Of a stretch of 40,635 nucleotides of DNA, positions 1 to 7,303 are shown in pieces. The DNA lies in contig JALFCW010000072.1 in assembly GCA_022771625.1 (NCBI GenBank), forward strand, positions 1 to 40,635, read 5' to 3'. The stretch is from Prevotella sp. (GTDB lineage: Bacteria; Bacteroidota; Bacteroidia; Bacteroidales; Bacteroidaceae). Every line of letters begins with the position of its first letter. The stretch's first letter is position 1. Made by a program: the position numbers and the translations under genes. The notes below the pieces were generated by a model that saw only the letters and a program-made list of their open reading frames with translations, did not search any database and was not told the DNA's origin.

Positions 1-296
1 AACATCTCTCCGTCGTTGAGGGCAAGATGAGCCTGCTTTACAAAGAGGTCAACGAGTTGCTGGTGGTTGAGACCAAGGGCGCGACAGTCGAGCCATACGA
101 GGAAGGAGGCCTGTGGGCGCCATGGCTTTATCTGTGGAATATTATTGCGGCAGTAGTCAATGACATAGTTGATGTTGTCCTCGATGTATTGCAACATTTC
201 CTTGCGCCACTCTTCGCCTTCGGGCGTGAAAGCCGCAAGGTCATCAGACACAACTATTATGCCACGCTCATGGCAGAGAAGAAATTGACCGTCTCG
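1..296 (-). pseudogene. Decayed MalY/PatB-type C-S lyase (PLP aminotransferase fold), fragment
   Basis: The minus-strand frame entered after a TGA at 297-299 reads, without a start codon, through LCHERGIIVVSDD, then EGEEWRKEMLQYIEDN and SFLVWLDCRALGL, and runs off the window at position 1. These match, in order, the 'hgv.vvSDEIH' strand, the 'G.eWl..l..Yi..N' helix and the 'tyL.WlD.r.lgl' strand of PatB/MalY cystathionine beta-lyase-like enzymes. In an intact enzyme the first two blocks are separated by roughly 80-100 residues that include the PLP lysine; here they are almost adjacent. The N-terminal half is also missing, because the plus-strand symporter occupies that DNA. It therefore looks like a gene with both an N-terminal loss and an internal deletion. 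The C-terminus may continue outside the window. A plus-strand ORF at 27-302 is the shadow of this reading. Confidence 0.75.
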
Positions 297-346
297 TCAT
301 AGCTGTAAGAAATATAATAGGACGTGTATAAATTTGTTGTTATGAT

Positions 347-396
347 AATAAAAATTCCTGTTTTGTTTGTCAAGACGGGGATTTTTATTATCTTTG
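347..396 (+). promoter_or_regulatory. Symporter promoter embedded in a long hairpin
   Basis: A -33-like TTTG (366-369) and a -7 box TATCTTTG (389-396) are separated by 19 bp and lie 20 bp before the symporter ATG at 417. The same stretch is an imperfect inverted repeat: 347-365 pairs with 371-389 at 16 of 19 positions around a 5-nt loop. The -33 element lies in the loop and the -7 box begins at the end of the right arm. The hairpin could be a repeat element that donated the promoter, or a terminator for leftward transcription. Confidence 0.6.
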
Positions 397-416
397 CACG
401 AAAAATTAAAAATGTT

Positions 417-1646
417 ATGACAATAAGTAAAAACAATAACACTTCCCAGCACCGCCAGATGTTGCTATGGATAGGGGCACTTGTAGTGGGTGCTGCCATT
501 GGTATGGCGCAGGTGGGATGGATTGACAACACCATGTCGTTCATCGCTAGTGTATATACACGCCTGTTCCAACTGCTGGCTGTGCCCACCATCGTTCTTG
601 CTGTGATAACCACACTATCTACTCTTGGCGGACAGAAAGATTCAGGACGTATCTTCCGTACGGCTCTCAAATACACTATCCTTACCACTTTGGCTGCCGC
701 TGCCGTAGGTTTGGTTCTTTATATCATCGTGGCTCCGGGAAACCTGCCTTCCAACCTCATTAATAAGATTGGGGATGTAAGTGAGTCAATAGGTGTTGCC
801 GAGACGTCATACACCGAACACTTCCTTTCTGTAGTGCCAAATAATATAGTGCGTCCTTTTCTTGAGGGTAATGTTCTATCGCTTATTCTTATCGCCTTTG
901 CCGTGGGAGTCGCCTTGTCGAGGATGAGGCGCACCGAGGGAGTGGAGACAGTGCTAAGACTGCTTTTCGGACTTCAAGAGCTTCTTTTTTATCTTATACA
1001 TTGGCTTATATGGACACTGCCCTTGGGCATCCTCGCTTTTTCGGCTCAATTGGCTTCGCAGATTACGGCGGGAGTGGCGGCCGACTCGCTTGGCAAGTAT
1101 ATCCTTGTCATCGTAGGTGGCAACTGCATACAGTTCTTTGTTGTCCTCCCTCTGTTTCTCCTTTCGCGCGGACTCAATCCTTTGCATGTCTTGTCGAAGA
1201 TGATGCCGGCAGTGTTGATGGCATTGTTCACCAAGAGTTCCGCAGCCACATTGCCTGTCACGATGGATACATCTGAAAGACGTCTTGGGGTAAGTTCGAA
1301 GGTCGCACGCTTTGTGCTGCCCATTTGCACCACTATCAATATGAACGGTTGTGCTACATTCATCCTTGTCACCTCGCTGTTCGTGATGCAGAATGGCGGT
1401 ATCGAGCTCACCATCCCCACCATGCTCCTGTGGCTTCTTCTCTCAGTTGTATCGGCCATAGGTAATGCCGGCGTGCCGATGGGTTGTTTCTTCCTCACCC
1501 TTTCGTTGATGACGGGCATAGGAGCTCCTGTTGCCATTATGGGTATCATTTTGCCAGTATATACTATAATTGACATGATAGAGACAGCCGAGAATGTATG
1601 GTCAGATTCTTGTGTGGCTGCAATGACCGACCATGATTTGAAATGA
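417..1646 (+). CDS. Dicarboxylate/amino acid:cation symporter (DAACS family)
   Basis: 409 residues when started at ATG 417 (MTISKNNN...). The longer in-frame start at 324 lies upstream of the promoter and is not credible. The protein is almost wholly hydrophobic, with the expected helical hairpins. Family signatures are visible: TKSSAATLPVT corresponds to the serine-rich re-entrant loop, TINMNGCATF to the NMDGT-type sodium/substrate site (here NMNGC), and GNAGVPMGCFFLTLSL to the second hairpin region. Members of the GltP/DctA/SstT group import C4-dicarboxylates, glutamate/aspartate or serine/threonine with Na+ or H+ across the inner membrane; the substrate cannot be fixed from sequence alone. 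The NMDGT aspartate is replaced by asparagine. The stop overlaps the next gene's ATG by 4 bp (ATGA), indicating co-translation. Confidence 0.9.
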   Translation: MTISKNNNTSQHRQMLLWIGALVVGAAIGMAQVGWIDNTMSFIASVYTRLFQLLAVPTIVLAVITTLSTLGGQKDSGRIFRTALKYTILTTLAAAAVGLVLYIIVAPGNLPSNLINKIGDVSESIGVAETSYTEHFLSVVPNNIVRPFLEGNVLSLILIAFAVGVALSRMRRTEGVETVLRLLFGLQELLFYLIHWLIWTLPLGILAFSAQLASQITAGVAADSLGKYILVIVGGNCIQFFVVLPLFLLSRGLNPLHVLSKMMPAVLMALFTKSSAATLPVTMDTSERRLGVSSKVARFVLPICTTINMNGCATFILVTSLFVMQNGGIELTIPTMLLWLLLSVVSAIGNAGVPMGCFFLTLSLMTGIGAPVAIMGIILPVYTIIDMIETAENVWSDSCVAAMTDHDLK

Positions 1647-2845
1647 AGATAGCAATTGTTGGAGCTGGTGCCGCAGGCTGCTTTGCGGCAATTGAGATAA
1701 AAAGGCGTAAGCCCGAGGCTGTAGTCACTGTGTATGAAAGTGGTCATAAAGCCTTGGCAAAGGTGGCTGTGACGGGTGGTGGAAGATGTAATCTCACCAA
1801 TTCGTTCCGCGGTGTGCGCAGTGTGGAGGCGGTGTATCCTCGTGGAGCCCGACTGATGAAACGTCTGCTCAGGGAGTTCAGTCACGAGGATGCCTACGAG
1901 TGGTTTGAGCACGAGGGCATTCCACTCACCACACAGGAGGACAACTGTGTGTTCCCGGTGTCGCAGGATGCCATGGAGATTGTGGATAAGCTGTTGTGGC
2001 TTATGCGCAAGCATGGCGTTGTCTTGAAAACCGGTCACCGTGTTGAGCGGATATCCCATGGCGAGAGATATACATTGTCCTTTTCCAATCACGATAATGT
2101 TGAGGCTGACAAGGTGGTGGTTACTACCGGGGGCAGCCCCAAACTCAGTGGACTGAAGATGCTCGACGGGTTGGGGCTTGATATTTCATTTCCAGTTCCT
2201 TCATTGTTCAGTTTTTGTATTGCCAATCATCCTATTACGGCAATGACCGGTACTGTTGTTGAGGATGTGCAGACGAGTATTGTAGGAACAAAGATGAGGG
2301 CCGACGGTCCGCTGCTCATCACTCATTGGGGATTGAGCGGTCCCGCAGTCTTGAAGCTTTCGTCGTATGGTGCGCGATATCTTCACGATTGTGGTTATAA
2401 TATAAAGATAGCTGTCAATTGGTTTGGCTCTGCCAATGAGAACGAGGTGATGGAAATGCTTTATGAAATGTCGTTACGCCATCCCCAGAAACAGGTGCAG
2501 AGCATATATCCCGAGCGTTTCAACAGTCGTCTGTGGATATATCTCCTGGATTATGTGGGCATACGTCGCGACATGCGTTGGGCGGAGATGGGCAGGAAGA
2601 GTTTCAATCGCATGGCTGCAATGCTCACCAATCATGTCTTTGACATCACGGGCAAGAACAAGTTCAAGGAGGAGTTTGTGACGTGTGGTGGTGTTGCCCT
2701 GTCGAATGTCAATCCCTCCACTCTCGAATGTCGTCTTCATCCAGGCCTGTATTTTGCTGGTGAGGTGCTCGATGTGGATGCCATAACAGGCGGCTTTAAT
2801 CTTCAGGCCGCTTGGACTATGGCTTATGTGGTGGCAAAGAGTTAA
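1643..2845 (+). CDS. YhiN/HI0933-like FAD-dependent oxidoreductase
   Basis: 400 residues, the usual size for the HI0933/YhiN family (sometimes called aminoacetone oxidase-like). The N-terminus carries the dinucleotide-binding motif VGAGAAGCFAAIE (residues about 5-17), followed by the family signature TGGGRCNLTN near residue 50. The C-terminus has FAGEVLDVDAITGGFNLQAA, the characteristic FAD-contacting end. The middle (about 190-330) is the inserted domain typical of the family. The physiological reaction is not settled; members bind FAD and are cytosolic. It overlaps the symporter gene by ATGA, so the two probably share a transcript, but the pairing does not point to a clear substrate. Confidence 0.9.
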   Translation: MKIAIVGAGAAGCFAAIEIKRRKPEAVVTVYESGHKALAKVAVTGGGRCNLTNSFRGVRSVEAVYPRGARLMKRLLREFSHEDAYEWFEHEGIPLTTQEDNCVFPVSQDAMEIVDKLLWLMRKHGVVLKTGHRVERISHGERYTLSFSNHDNVEADKVVVTTGGSPKLSGLKMLDGLGLDISFPVPSLFSFCIANHPITAMTGTVVEDVQTSIVGTKMRADGPLLITHWGLSGPAVLKLSSYGARYLHDCGYNIKIAVNWFGSANENEVMEMLYEMSLRHPQKQVQSIYPERFNSRLWIYLLDYVGIRRDMRWAEMGRKSFNRMAAMLTNHVFDITGKNKFKEEFVTCGGVALSNVNPSTLECRLHPGLYFAGEVLDVDAITGGFNLQAAWTMAYVVAKS

Positions 2846-2871
2846 TTATTGATAAATTATTGTTGTTTTTC

Positions 2872-2931
2872 TTGCTGAATTTCTCAGAAAGGTGTAAATT
2901 TGCACCACCGAATTTCTCAGAATGGTGTAAA
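2872..2931 (+). repeat. Two 22-bp direct repeats (33-bp period) with an embedded promoter
   Basis: Two copies of a 22-bp sequence beginning GAATTTCTCAGAA lie at 2877-2898 and 2910-2931 with one mismatch. Between them is a good promoter: TTG at 2872-2874, 20 bp, TAAATTTG at 2895-2902. The layout resembles the direct-repeat operator array upstream of the DUF4143 gene at 30730-30821, but no ATPase gene follows here. It may be an operator for mgtC-like expression or a leftover from a lost cassette. Confidence 0.7.
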
Positions 2932-3008
2932 ATCGGTCGGTTGAATATAATTATTGTTAAATAGGGGAGAAAGACATAGCTTTATTATTTAATCTCGTGG
3001 ATTTTTTG

Positions 3009-3016
3009 TACTTTTG
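3009..3016 (+). promoter_or_regulatory. Probable -7 box for the MgtC-like gene
   Basis: TACTTTTG fits TAnnTTTG and lies 42 bp before the ATG. No clear TTG -33 element is present 20 bp upstream, so this is a weaker call. A strong ribosome binding site (AAGGGGA) sits just before the ATG at 3059. Confidence 0.5.
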
Positions 3017-3058
3017 TACCAAGAAAGTTTTGATAAAAATATTTAAGGGGAAAACATT

Positions 3059-3703
3059 ATGATACTTGATATTACATTACGACTTATAGCGGCTATGGTT
3101 CTTGGTGGACTAATAGGCATTGAGCGTGAGTTTCGCTCAAAAGATGCCGGTTTTCGCACTCACTTCCTTGTGGCACTCGGTAGCGCATTGTTCACCGTAG
3201 TGTCGCAATATGGATTTGGCATTGACCTCAAAGACTCGTCGAGAGTAGCGGCACAAGTGGTATCAGGAATCGGTTTTCTTGGTGCCGGTACGATTATCTT
3301 CCAAAAGAATATGGTGCGCGGACTGACTACGGCAGCCGGTCTGTGGGTTACTGCCGCTATCGGTCTTGCTTGCGGCACTGGTCTGTATGTTGTGGCGACA
3401 ATCACCACAACCCTTGTACTTGTAGGTCTTGAGTCGCTACACACTTTTATTCCCCAGTTGGGTAAGGCGGCAGTACAGTTGGGATTTGTTGCCTCGTCGA
3501 AAAAGACGGTGTCGGAAGTGCTGAAACGTCTCAAGGATGAAGATATCGAGGTAAGCACGTTTGAGATGAAGAGCAGGAGCACTAAGGACGGTGAGGTGTT
3601 TGACGTGAGTGCAGACATCCGCGTGAAGCGAGGTGGTCATAACGAGCGCATCCTCAATCTCATCAACGAGTTTGACGATGTCACCATCTCCCATCTTGAA
3701 TAA
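3059..3703 (+). CDS. MgtC/SapB family membrane protein
   Basis: 214 residues. The first ~140 form the hydrophobic MgtC/SapB domain, with the hallmark segments LGGLIGIEREFRSKDAGFRT (conserved R/E/R and G residues), SGIGFLGAGTII and RGLTTAAGLWVTAAIGLACG. The remainder is a soluble C-terminal ACT-like domain, as in the longer family members. MgtC proteins sit in the inner membrane; in pathogens they affect survival at low magnesium by inhibiting the F1Fo ATPase and are not themselves Mg2+ importers. The role in a commensal-type Bacteroidetes is unknown. It stands alone, with a 213-bp regulatory gap upstream and no gene close downstream. Confidence 0.92.
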   Translation: MILDITLRLIAAMVLGGLIGIEREFRSKDAGFRTHFLVALGSALFTVVSQYGFGIDLKDSSRVAAQVVSGIGFLGAGTIIFQKNMVRGLTTAAGLWVTAAIGLACGTGLYVVATITTTLVLVGLESLHTFIPQLGKAAVQLGFVASSKKTVSEVLKRLKDEDIEVSTFEMKSRSTKDGEVFDVSADIRVKRGGHNERILNLINEFDDVTISHLE

Positions 3704-3745
3704 TGTCCTTAATGATATGATAATTTCCAATGTATTATGGTATTA

Positions 3746-3930
3746 TTTTAACCATAGAGATAAAGAGTATAAGAGTATTTTATAATGTAAGAGATGGAAT
3801 GCCAAGGCATTTAGAGCTCATAGAGAGCTGCGCATCATGTTTGCCGCATGAAAACTCTGTGTCCTCTGTCGCTTGCGACCTACTCTATAAAACCATAAAT
3901 CTCTTTTTCTCTTTAACTCTGTGGTTTAAA
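3746..3930 (+). mobile_element. MITE-like non-coding element with 22-bp terminal inverted repeats
   Basis: The left end (3746-3767) and right end (3909-3930) are inverted copies matching at 19 of 22 positions, based on the AACCACAGAG..TAAAGAG sequence often seen in non-coding repeats. The 185-bp element has no credible gene, contains a short internal hairpin (AATGCC/GGCATT at 3798-3811), and an inner copy of the CTCTGTGTCCTCTG theme. No transposase is present, so mobility would have to be in trans. No target-site duplication was recognised. Confidence 0.5.
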
Positions 3931-4060
3931 TAAAACCCTTATACATAGAGAATAATCACATGCGAAACTAAAGTAAAAAAGCCATATCTTATATATCATT
4001 ATATTGATAATTACGCATTAAAATCACATATAACTTTTGCTTTAGTGATATTTACGACTG

Positions 4061-4091
4061 CAAAGATACGGTAAATTCATCATATTCCCAA
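4061..4091 (-). promoter_or_regulatory. Orphan leftward promoter
   Basis: Read on the minus strand: TTG (4089-4091), 20-bp spacer, TATCTTTG (4061-4068), followed by GC. This is a near-ideal Bacteroidetes promoter firing left from about 4054, towards the MITE-like element. No protein gene lies downstream on that strand, so it may drive a non-coding RNA or be a relic of a deleted gene. Confidence 0.6.
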
Positions 4092-4156
4092 ATAATTTTC
4101 CGATTTTAACGTTTGAATACTTAGAGTTTTTCTAATCTAAATCTTGGGAATATGAT
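4079..4156. promoter_or_regulatory. 13-bp perfect inverted repeat spanning divergent promoters (operator)
   Basis: ATCATATTCCCAA (4079-4091) is the exact reverse complement of TTGGGAATATGAT (4144-4156). Each arm begins with the TTG of a -33 element: the left arm for the leftward promoter, the right arm for the helicase promoter. One regulator binding this sequence would control both directions equally. Confidence 0.65.
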
Positions 4157-4174
4157 TCTTTTTTCGTACCTTTG
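4144..4174 (+). promoter_or_regulatory. Helicase promoter
   Basis: TTG at 4144-4146, 20-bp spacer, TACCTTTG at 4167-4174, then GC. The ATG at 4193 is 19 bp past the -7 box. Confidence 0.75.
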
Positions 4175-4192
4175 CCGCTAAAATAATAAGAT

Positions 4193-6151
4193 ATGATAAC
4201 AGAATCACCTATACTTGCCCTGCAGCAACAACGTATGCTGCTCGAGATAGAATACAATGTGGATAAGGAGGAACACCGCCGACAGATGGAGGCCAAGGGA
4301 CTCGAAAGGCTCGCCAAAAGAGGTGATGCCTGGCTCAACGTGCGCTTCGGACGGAGCTACTATAACTCGCTCAACCAACTTTCCATTGAACTTTATCGCA
4401 CAAAAGACCAGGATGTGGAACATAACTTCGAGTTCGGAAGGCCAGTGTGGATTTTAAGAAAACAACGTTCGGCGACCGAGGGGAAAGCCAATGAGGGATT
4501 AGGAAAGAGAAATGAGGGATTAGGAAAGTATTTGTCGGGAGTGGTGAATTATGTGGATGGCGACAGAATGGTGGTTGTGGTGCCTGATGGAACCGACATT
4601 GTGACATTGCAGACGGCAGAGACGTTGACAGTGCAGTTGGCTTTCGACGAAACCACATACCGACTGATGTTTGAGGCTCTCGATCGCACTATCAGGGCAA
4701 AGGGTAGGTTGGGCTACCTGCGCGACCTGTTCTACAGCAGTCAAAAGGCAGAGACATTCTCTTTCGCCCCGATGCAGTTTCCATTTCTTAATGCTTCGCA
4801 AGAAAGGGCAGTAAATGAGGTACTCAGGGCAAAGGATGTGGCTGTGGTGCATGGCCCTCCCGGAACAGGAAAGACCACAACTCTCGTCGAGGCCATTTTC
4901 GAGACATTGCGCAGGGAGAACCAAGTGCTCGTGTGCGCACAGAGTAATATGGCGGTGGATTGGATATCCGAGAAACTGGTTGACCGAGGAATTAATGTGC
5001 TGCGCATTGGAAATCCTACCCGTGTGAATGACAAAATGCTGTCTTTTACATACGAAAGGCGGTTTGAGTCGCATCCTGATTATACCCAACTGTGGGCTAT
5101 ACGTAAGGGAATACGTGAACTGCGTGCCAATAGAAAGCGGGGTGACCGATCGTTCCATCAGAAACTGGAACGACTGAAGGAGCGAGAGATAGAACTCGAC
5201 TTGCGTATCAGAGCACAGATATTCGGAGAGGCGAGGGTAATAGCATGTACTCTTGTGGGCAGTGCCAACCGTCTGCTCGACGGGATGAAATTTGGCACCC
5301 TCTTCATAGACGAGGCGGCACAGGCGCTTGAGGCAGCATGTTGGATTCCTATGCGCAGGGCATCGCGAGTGATACTCGCCGGTGACCACTGCCAATTGCC
5401 ACCTACTATCAAAAGTATTGCGGCAATGAAGGGAGGGCTCGACAAGACTCTTATGCAACGTATTGTGGAGCGTAAACCGGAAGCTGTGACCTTGTTGACG
5501 ATGCAATATAGGATGAATGAAAAGATTATGCAATTCTCATCCAACTGGTTTTATAATGGCAAGGTAGTTGCAGCTCCCGCAGTGAAATTCCGTGGTATTC
5601 TCGACCTTGACACACCGATGGAATGGAGGGAAATTAAGGATGAGGAATTAGTGATTAGGGATGAAGAAACAAAGTTTGGCGACCGGAGGGAAAGCCAATT
5701 AGGAAATGAGGAATTTGTGGGTGAGAACTTCGGTAGGGTGAACAAGCCCGAGGCGCGGGAGACATTGATGGCTCTTGCGGAGTATTTTGTCAAGATAGGA
5801 AAACAGAGGATTATGGATGAGAGGATTGATGTGGGTATTATATCTCCATATAGGGCACAGGTGCAGTATATCCGTCATTTGATAAAAAAGACTGATTTCT
5901 TCAAACCATTCCGCAAGATTATCTCCGTAAATACCGTTGATGGATTCCAGGGTCAGGAGAGGGATGTCATTCTTGTGTCACTTGTGCGCAGTAATGCCGA
6001 GGGACAGATTGGTTTCCTGCGTGACCTCCGTCGAATGAATGTCGCCATTACAAGGGCAAGAATGAAACTTATTATCCTCGGTGATGTCAATACACTGACA
6101 AAACATCCGTTTTATAAGAAACTTTGGGAATATTGTATAAATAGGGGTTAG
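4193..6151 (+). CDS. Superfamily 1 helicase, Upf1/IGHMBP2-like
   Basis: 652 residues, matching the DNA2/NAM7/SMUBP2-type helicases of Bacteroidetes. An N-terminal beta-barrel-like region (about 1-190) precedes two RecA-like domains. Motif I is GPPGTGKTTT near residue 221, motif II is LFIDEAAQALE near 370, the QYRM motif is near 437, VDGFQGQERDVI near 581, and the arginine-finger motif NVAITRAR near 615. It should unwind nucleic acid 5' to 3' in the cytosol at the expense of ATP; the cellular substrate is not known. Two stretches (about residues 93-112 and 483-508) look like in-frame insertions of a nucleotide repeat rather than helicase sequence. It has its own promoter, and no gene is co-transcribed clearly. 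Confidence 0.93.
   Translation: MITESPILALQQQRMLLEIEYNVDKEEHRRQMEAKGLERLAKRGDAWLNVRFGRSYYNSLNQLSIELYRTKDQDVEHNFEFGRPVWILRKQRSATEGKANEGLGKRNEGLGKYLSGVVNYVDGDRMVVVVPDGTDIVTLQTAETLTVQLAFDETTYRLMFEALDRTIRAKGRLGYLRDLFYSSQKAETFSFAPMQFPFLNASQERAVNEVLRAKDVAVVHGPPGTGKTTTLVEAIFETLRRENQVLVCAQSNMAVDWISEKLVDRGINVLRIGNPTRVNDKMLSFTYERRFESHPDYTQLWAIRKGIRELRANRKRGDRSFHQKLERLKEREIELDLRIRAQIFGEARVIACTLVGSANRLLDGMKFGTLFIDEAAQALEAACWIPMRRASRVILAGDHCQLPPTIKSIAAMKGGLDKTLMQRIVERKPEAVTLLTMQYRMNEKIMQFSSNWFYNGKVVAAPAVKFRGILDLDTPMEWREIKDEELVIRDEETKFGDRRESQLGNEEFVGENFGRVNKPEARETLMALAEYFVKIGKQRIMDERIDVGIISPYRAQVQYIRHLIKKTDFFKPFRKIISVNTVDGFQGQERDVILVSLVRSNAEGQIGFLRDLRRMNVAITRARMKLIILGDVNTLTKHPFYKKLWEYCINRG
4471..4528 (+). 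repeat. In-frame repeat insertion 1 inside the helicase gene
   Basis: Begins with GG then CGACCGAGGGGAAAGCCAAT and continues as two copies of ATGAGGGATTAGGAAAG. It encodes a low-complexity stretch (NEGLGK twice). A 22-bp core (4471-4492) recurs at 5678-5699 with 20 of 22 identical bases. It lies between predicted domains in the N-terminal region. Confidence 0.75.
5640..5716 (+). repeat. In-frame repeat insertion 2 inside the helicase gene
   Basis: Contains GATGAGGAATTAG-type arms on both sides of the GACCGGAGGGAAAGCCAAT core (within 5678-5699). It encodes an acidic, low-complexity loop after the QYRM motif. The same AATGAGG/AATTAGG family is seen between genes at 12561-12590 and 15052-15083. 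Confidence 0.75.
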
Positions 6152-6197
6152 GAAAACTGCGATCCGATTGTTCTTGTAATAAAAAAGAGCTGAAAAG

Positions 6198-6686
6198 ATG
6201 AATGCAAGACAAGAAGACACGGCAAGTCTATTTCATAGACATGCTTCAAAAATGAAGGTAGTCGCCCAGTTGATTCTGGGTGACAATGACGAGGCAGACG
6301 ATGCCGTAGGGGATGTTTTTGCCGATGTGGCCACAGGTAAGATATCCACCGAAGGAGACAAGATGGAGGCAATGCTTTTCACTTGTCTTCGCAATCGCTG
6401 CCTAAATATCCTAAAGCGAAAAAGTCTGTTTGAGAAGATTAAGGGAAAGATGAAACTCGAGAACCATATTGATATCTCTCCTCCCGACCGACAGATAGCC
6501 CGTCTTGAGGAAATCCTCGATTTCATCGACACCCAACTGACTCAGCAGACTGCACGCATCGTGCGTATGCACTATCAGAAAAAGATGAAATATCGGGAGA
6601 TTGCCGCCGAATTGGGTATAAGTGAGGCCGCCGTATATAAACATCTTGCACAAGGAATCAAAAAGCTCAAAGAGAAATTCAATTAA
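6198..6686 (+). CDS. ECF-type RNA polymerase sigma factor
   Basis: 162 residues, with a sigma-2 region (about 7-75, including LILGDNDEADDAVGDVF and CLRNRCLNILKRK, the region 2 helices) and a sigma-4 helix-turn-helix (about 125-158, YREIAAELGISEAAVYKHL). This is the size and arrangement of the extracytoplasmic-function factors that are paired with FecR-like anti-sigma proteins in Bacteroidetes. It starts at ATG 6198, 46 bp after the helicase. The next gene begins 17 bp downstream. It should direct transcription of the receptor operon or targets elsewhere when released by the membrane protein encoded next. Confidence 0.9.
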   Translation: MNARQEDTASLFHRHASKMKVVAQLILGDNDEADDAVGDVFADVATGKISTEGDKMEAMLFTCLRNRCLNILKRKSLFEKIKGKMKLENHIDISPPDRQIARLEEILDFIDTQLTQQTARIVRMHYQKKMKYREIAAELGISEAAVYKHLAQGIKKLKEKFN

Positions 6687-6703
6687 TAATTAATTATTTA
6701 GAA

Positions 6704-7300
6704 ATGATGGACAAGATTGAAAGAATAATCGATATGACCGAACATCCCGAGAGATATTCGCAGGATGAACTGCATAAGATGCTCATCGAAGATGACGAGG
6801 GTAGTAGGATTTATAAGACTATCTCAGAAGTGAACGCAGCCCTCGGTATGGAAAAAGATGTGAAGATGAAGCAGACAAGCAGTAAAACCGCTTCGCGCTT
6901 CATGCAGAAGGTGGCAGCGGCCATAATTTGTATCTGTCTTATTTCGGGTATTGCCTATGCTGCAGTGGTGATTATGAAAAAGCCCTCTGCACCTGAGAAA
7001 ACCGAGGTCGTGGCTCCTGCCGCACCAAAAACTGAGTCATACACAGTGGCCGACACACCAGTGTCAAGTTCGTCTTCCCCTATTGTCAAGACCTACGAGG
7101 ATGCACCTCTTTCTGAAATTGTCTCTGATATAGCACGCGTATTCTCCAAGCAGCATGCGTATCGCTCCGACAAGGCCAAGACCCTACGTCTATATTATCG
7201 TCTCGACACCCGTCGCGGGCTGGAGAAGAATATAGAGGAACTGAACACATTTGAGAATATCAACATCGAAATAAATGGAGACACCCTTGTGGTGGATTAA
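6704..7300 (+). CDS. Short membrane anti-sigma-like protein with DUF4974-like end
   Basis: 198 residues. A cytoplasmic N-terminus of ~65 residues is followed by one membrane segment (about 66-91, VAAAIICICLISGIAYAAVV), a Pro/Ala/Thr/Ser-rich linker, and a C-terminal domain of ~70 residues (LSEIVSDIARVF ... INIEINGDTLVV) that resembles DUF4974, the C-terminal domain of Bacteroidetes FecR proteins. The FecR beta domain that normally lies between membrane and DUF4974 is absent, so the protein is about 60% of usual length. Position between an ECF sigma factor and an STN-bearing receptor supports a role in holding the sigma factor at the inner membrane. Confidence 0.75.
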   Translation: MMDKIERIIDMTEHPERYSQDELHKMLIEDDEGSRIYKTISEVNAALGMEKDVKMKQTSSKTASRFMQKVAAAIICICLISGIAYAAVVIMKKPSAPEKTEVVAPAAPKTESYTVADTPVSSSSSPIVKTYEDAPLSEIVSDIARVFSKQHAYRSDKAKTLRLYYRLDTRRGLEKNIEELNTFENINIEINGDTLVVD

Positions 7301-7303
7301 GTT

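Noticed and set aside
27..302. Plus-strand 91-residue ORF at the left edge
   Set aside because: The opposite strand reads as recognisable C-S lyase sequence, so this is its shadow.
324..416. N-terminal extension of the symporter frame
   Set aside because: It lies upstream of and across the promoter, so it would not be in the mRNA.
1046..2092. Minus-strand 348-residue ORF
   Set aside because: It lies across two well-supported plus-strand genes and its translation has no domain pattern.
4520..5533. Minus-strand 337-residue ORF, rich in His and Cys
   Set aside because: Antisense to the conserved helicase motifs; composition is typical of a shadow frame.
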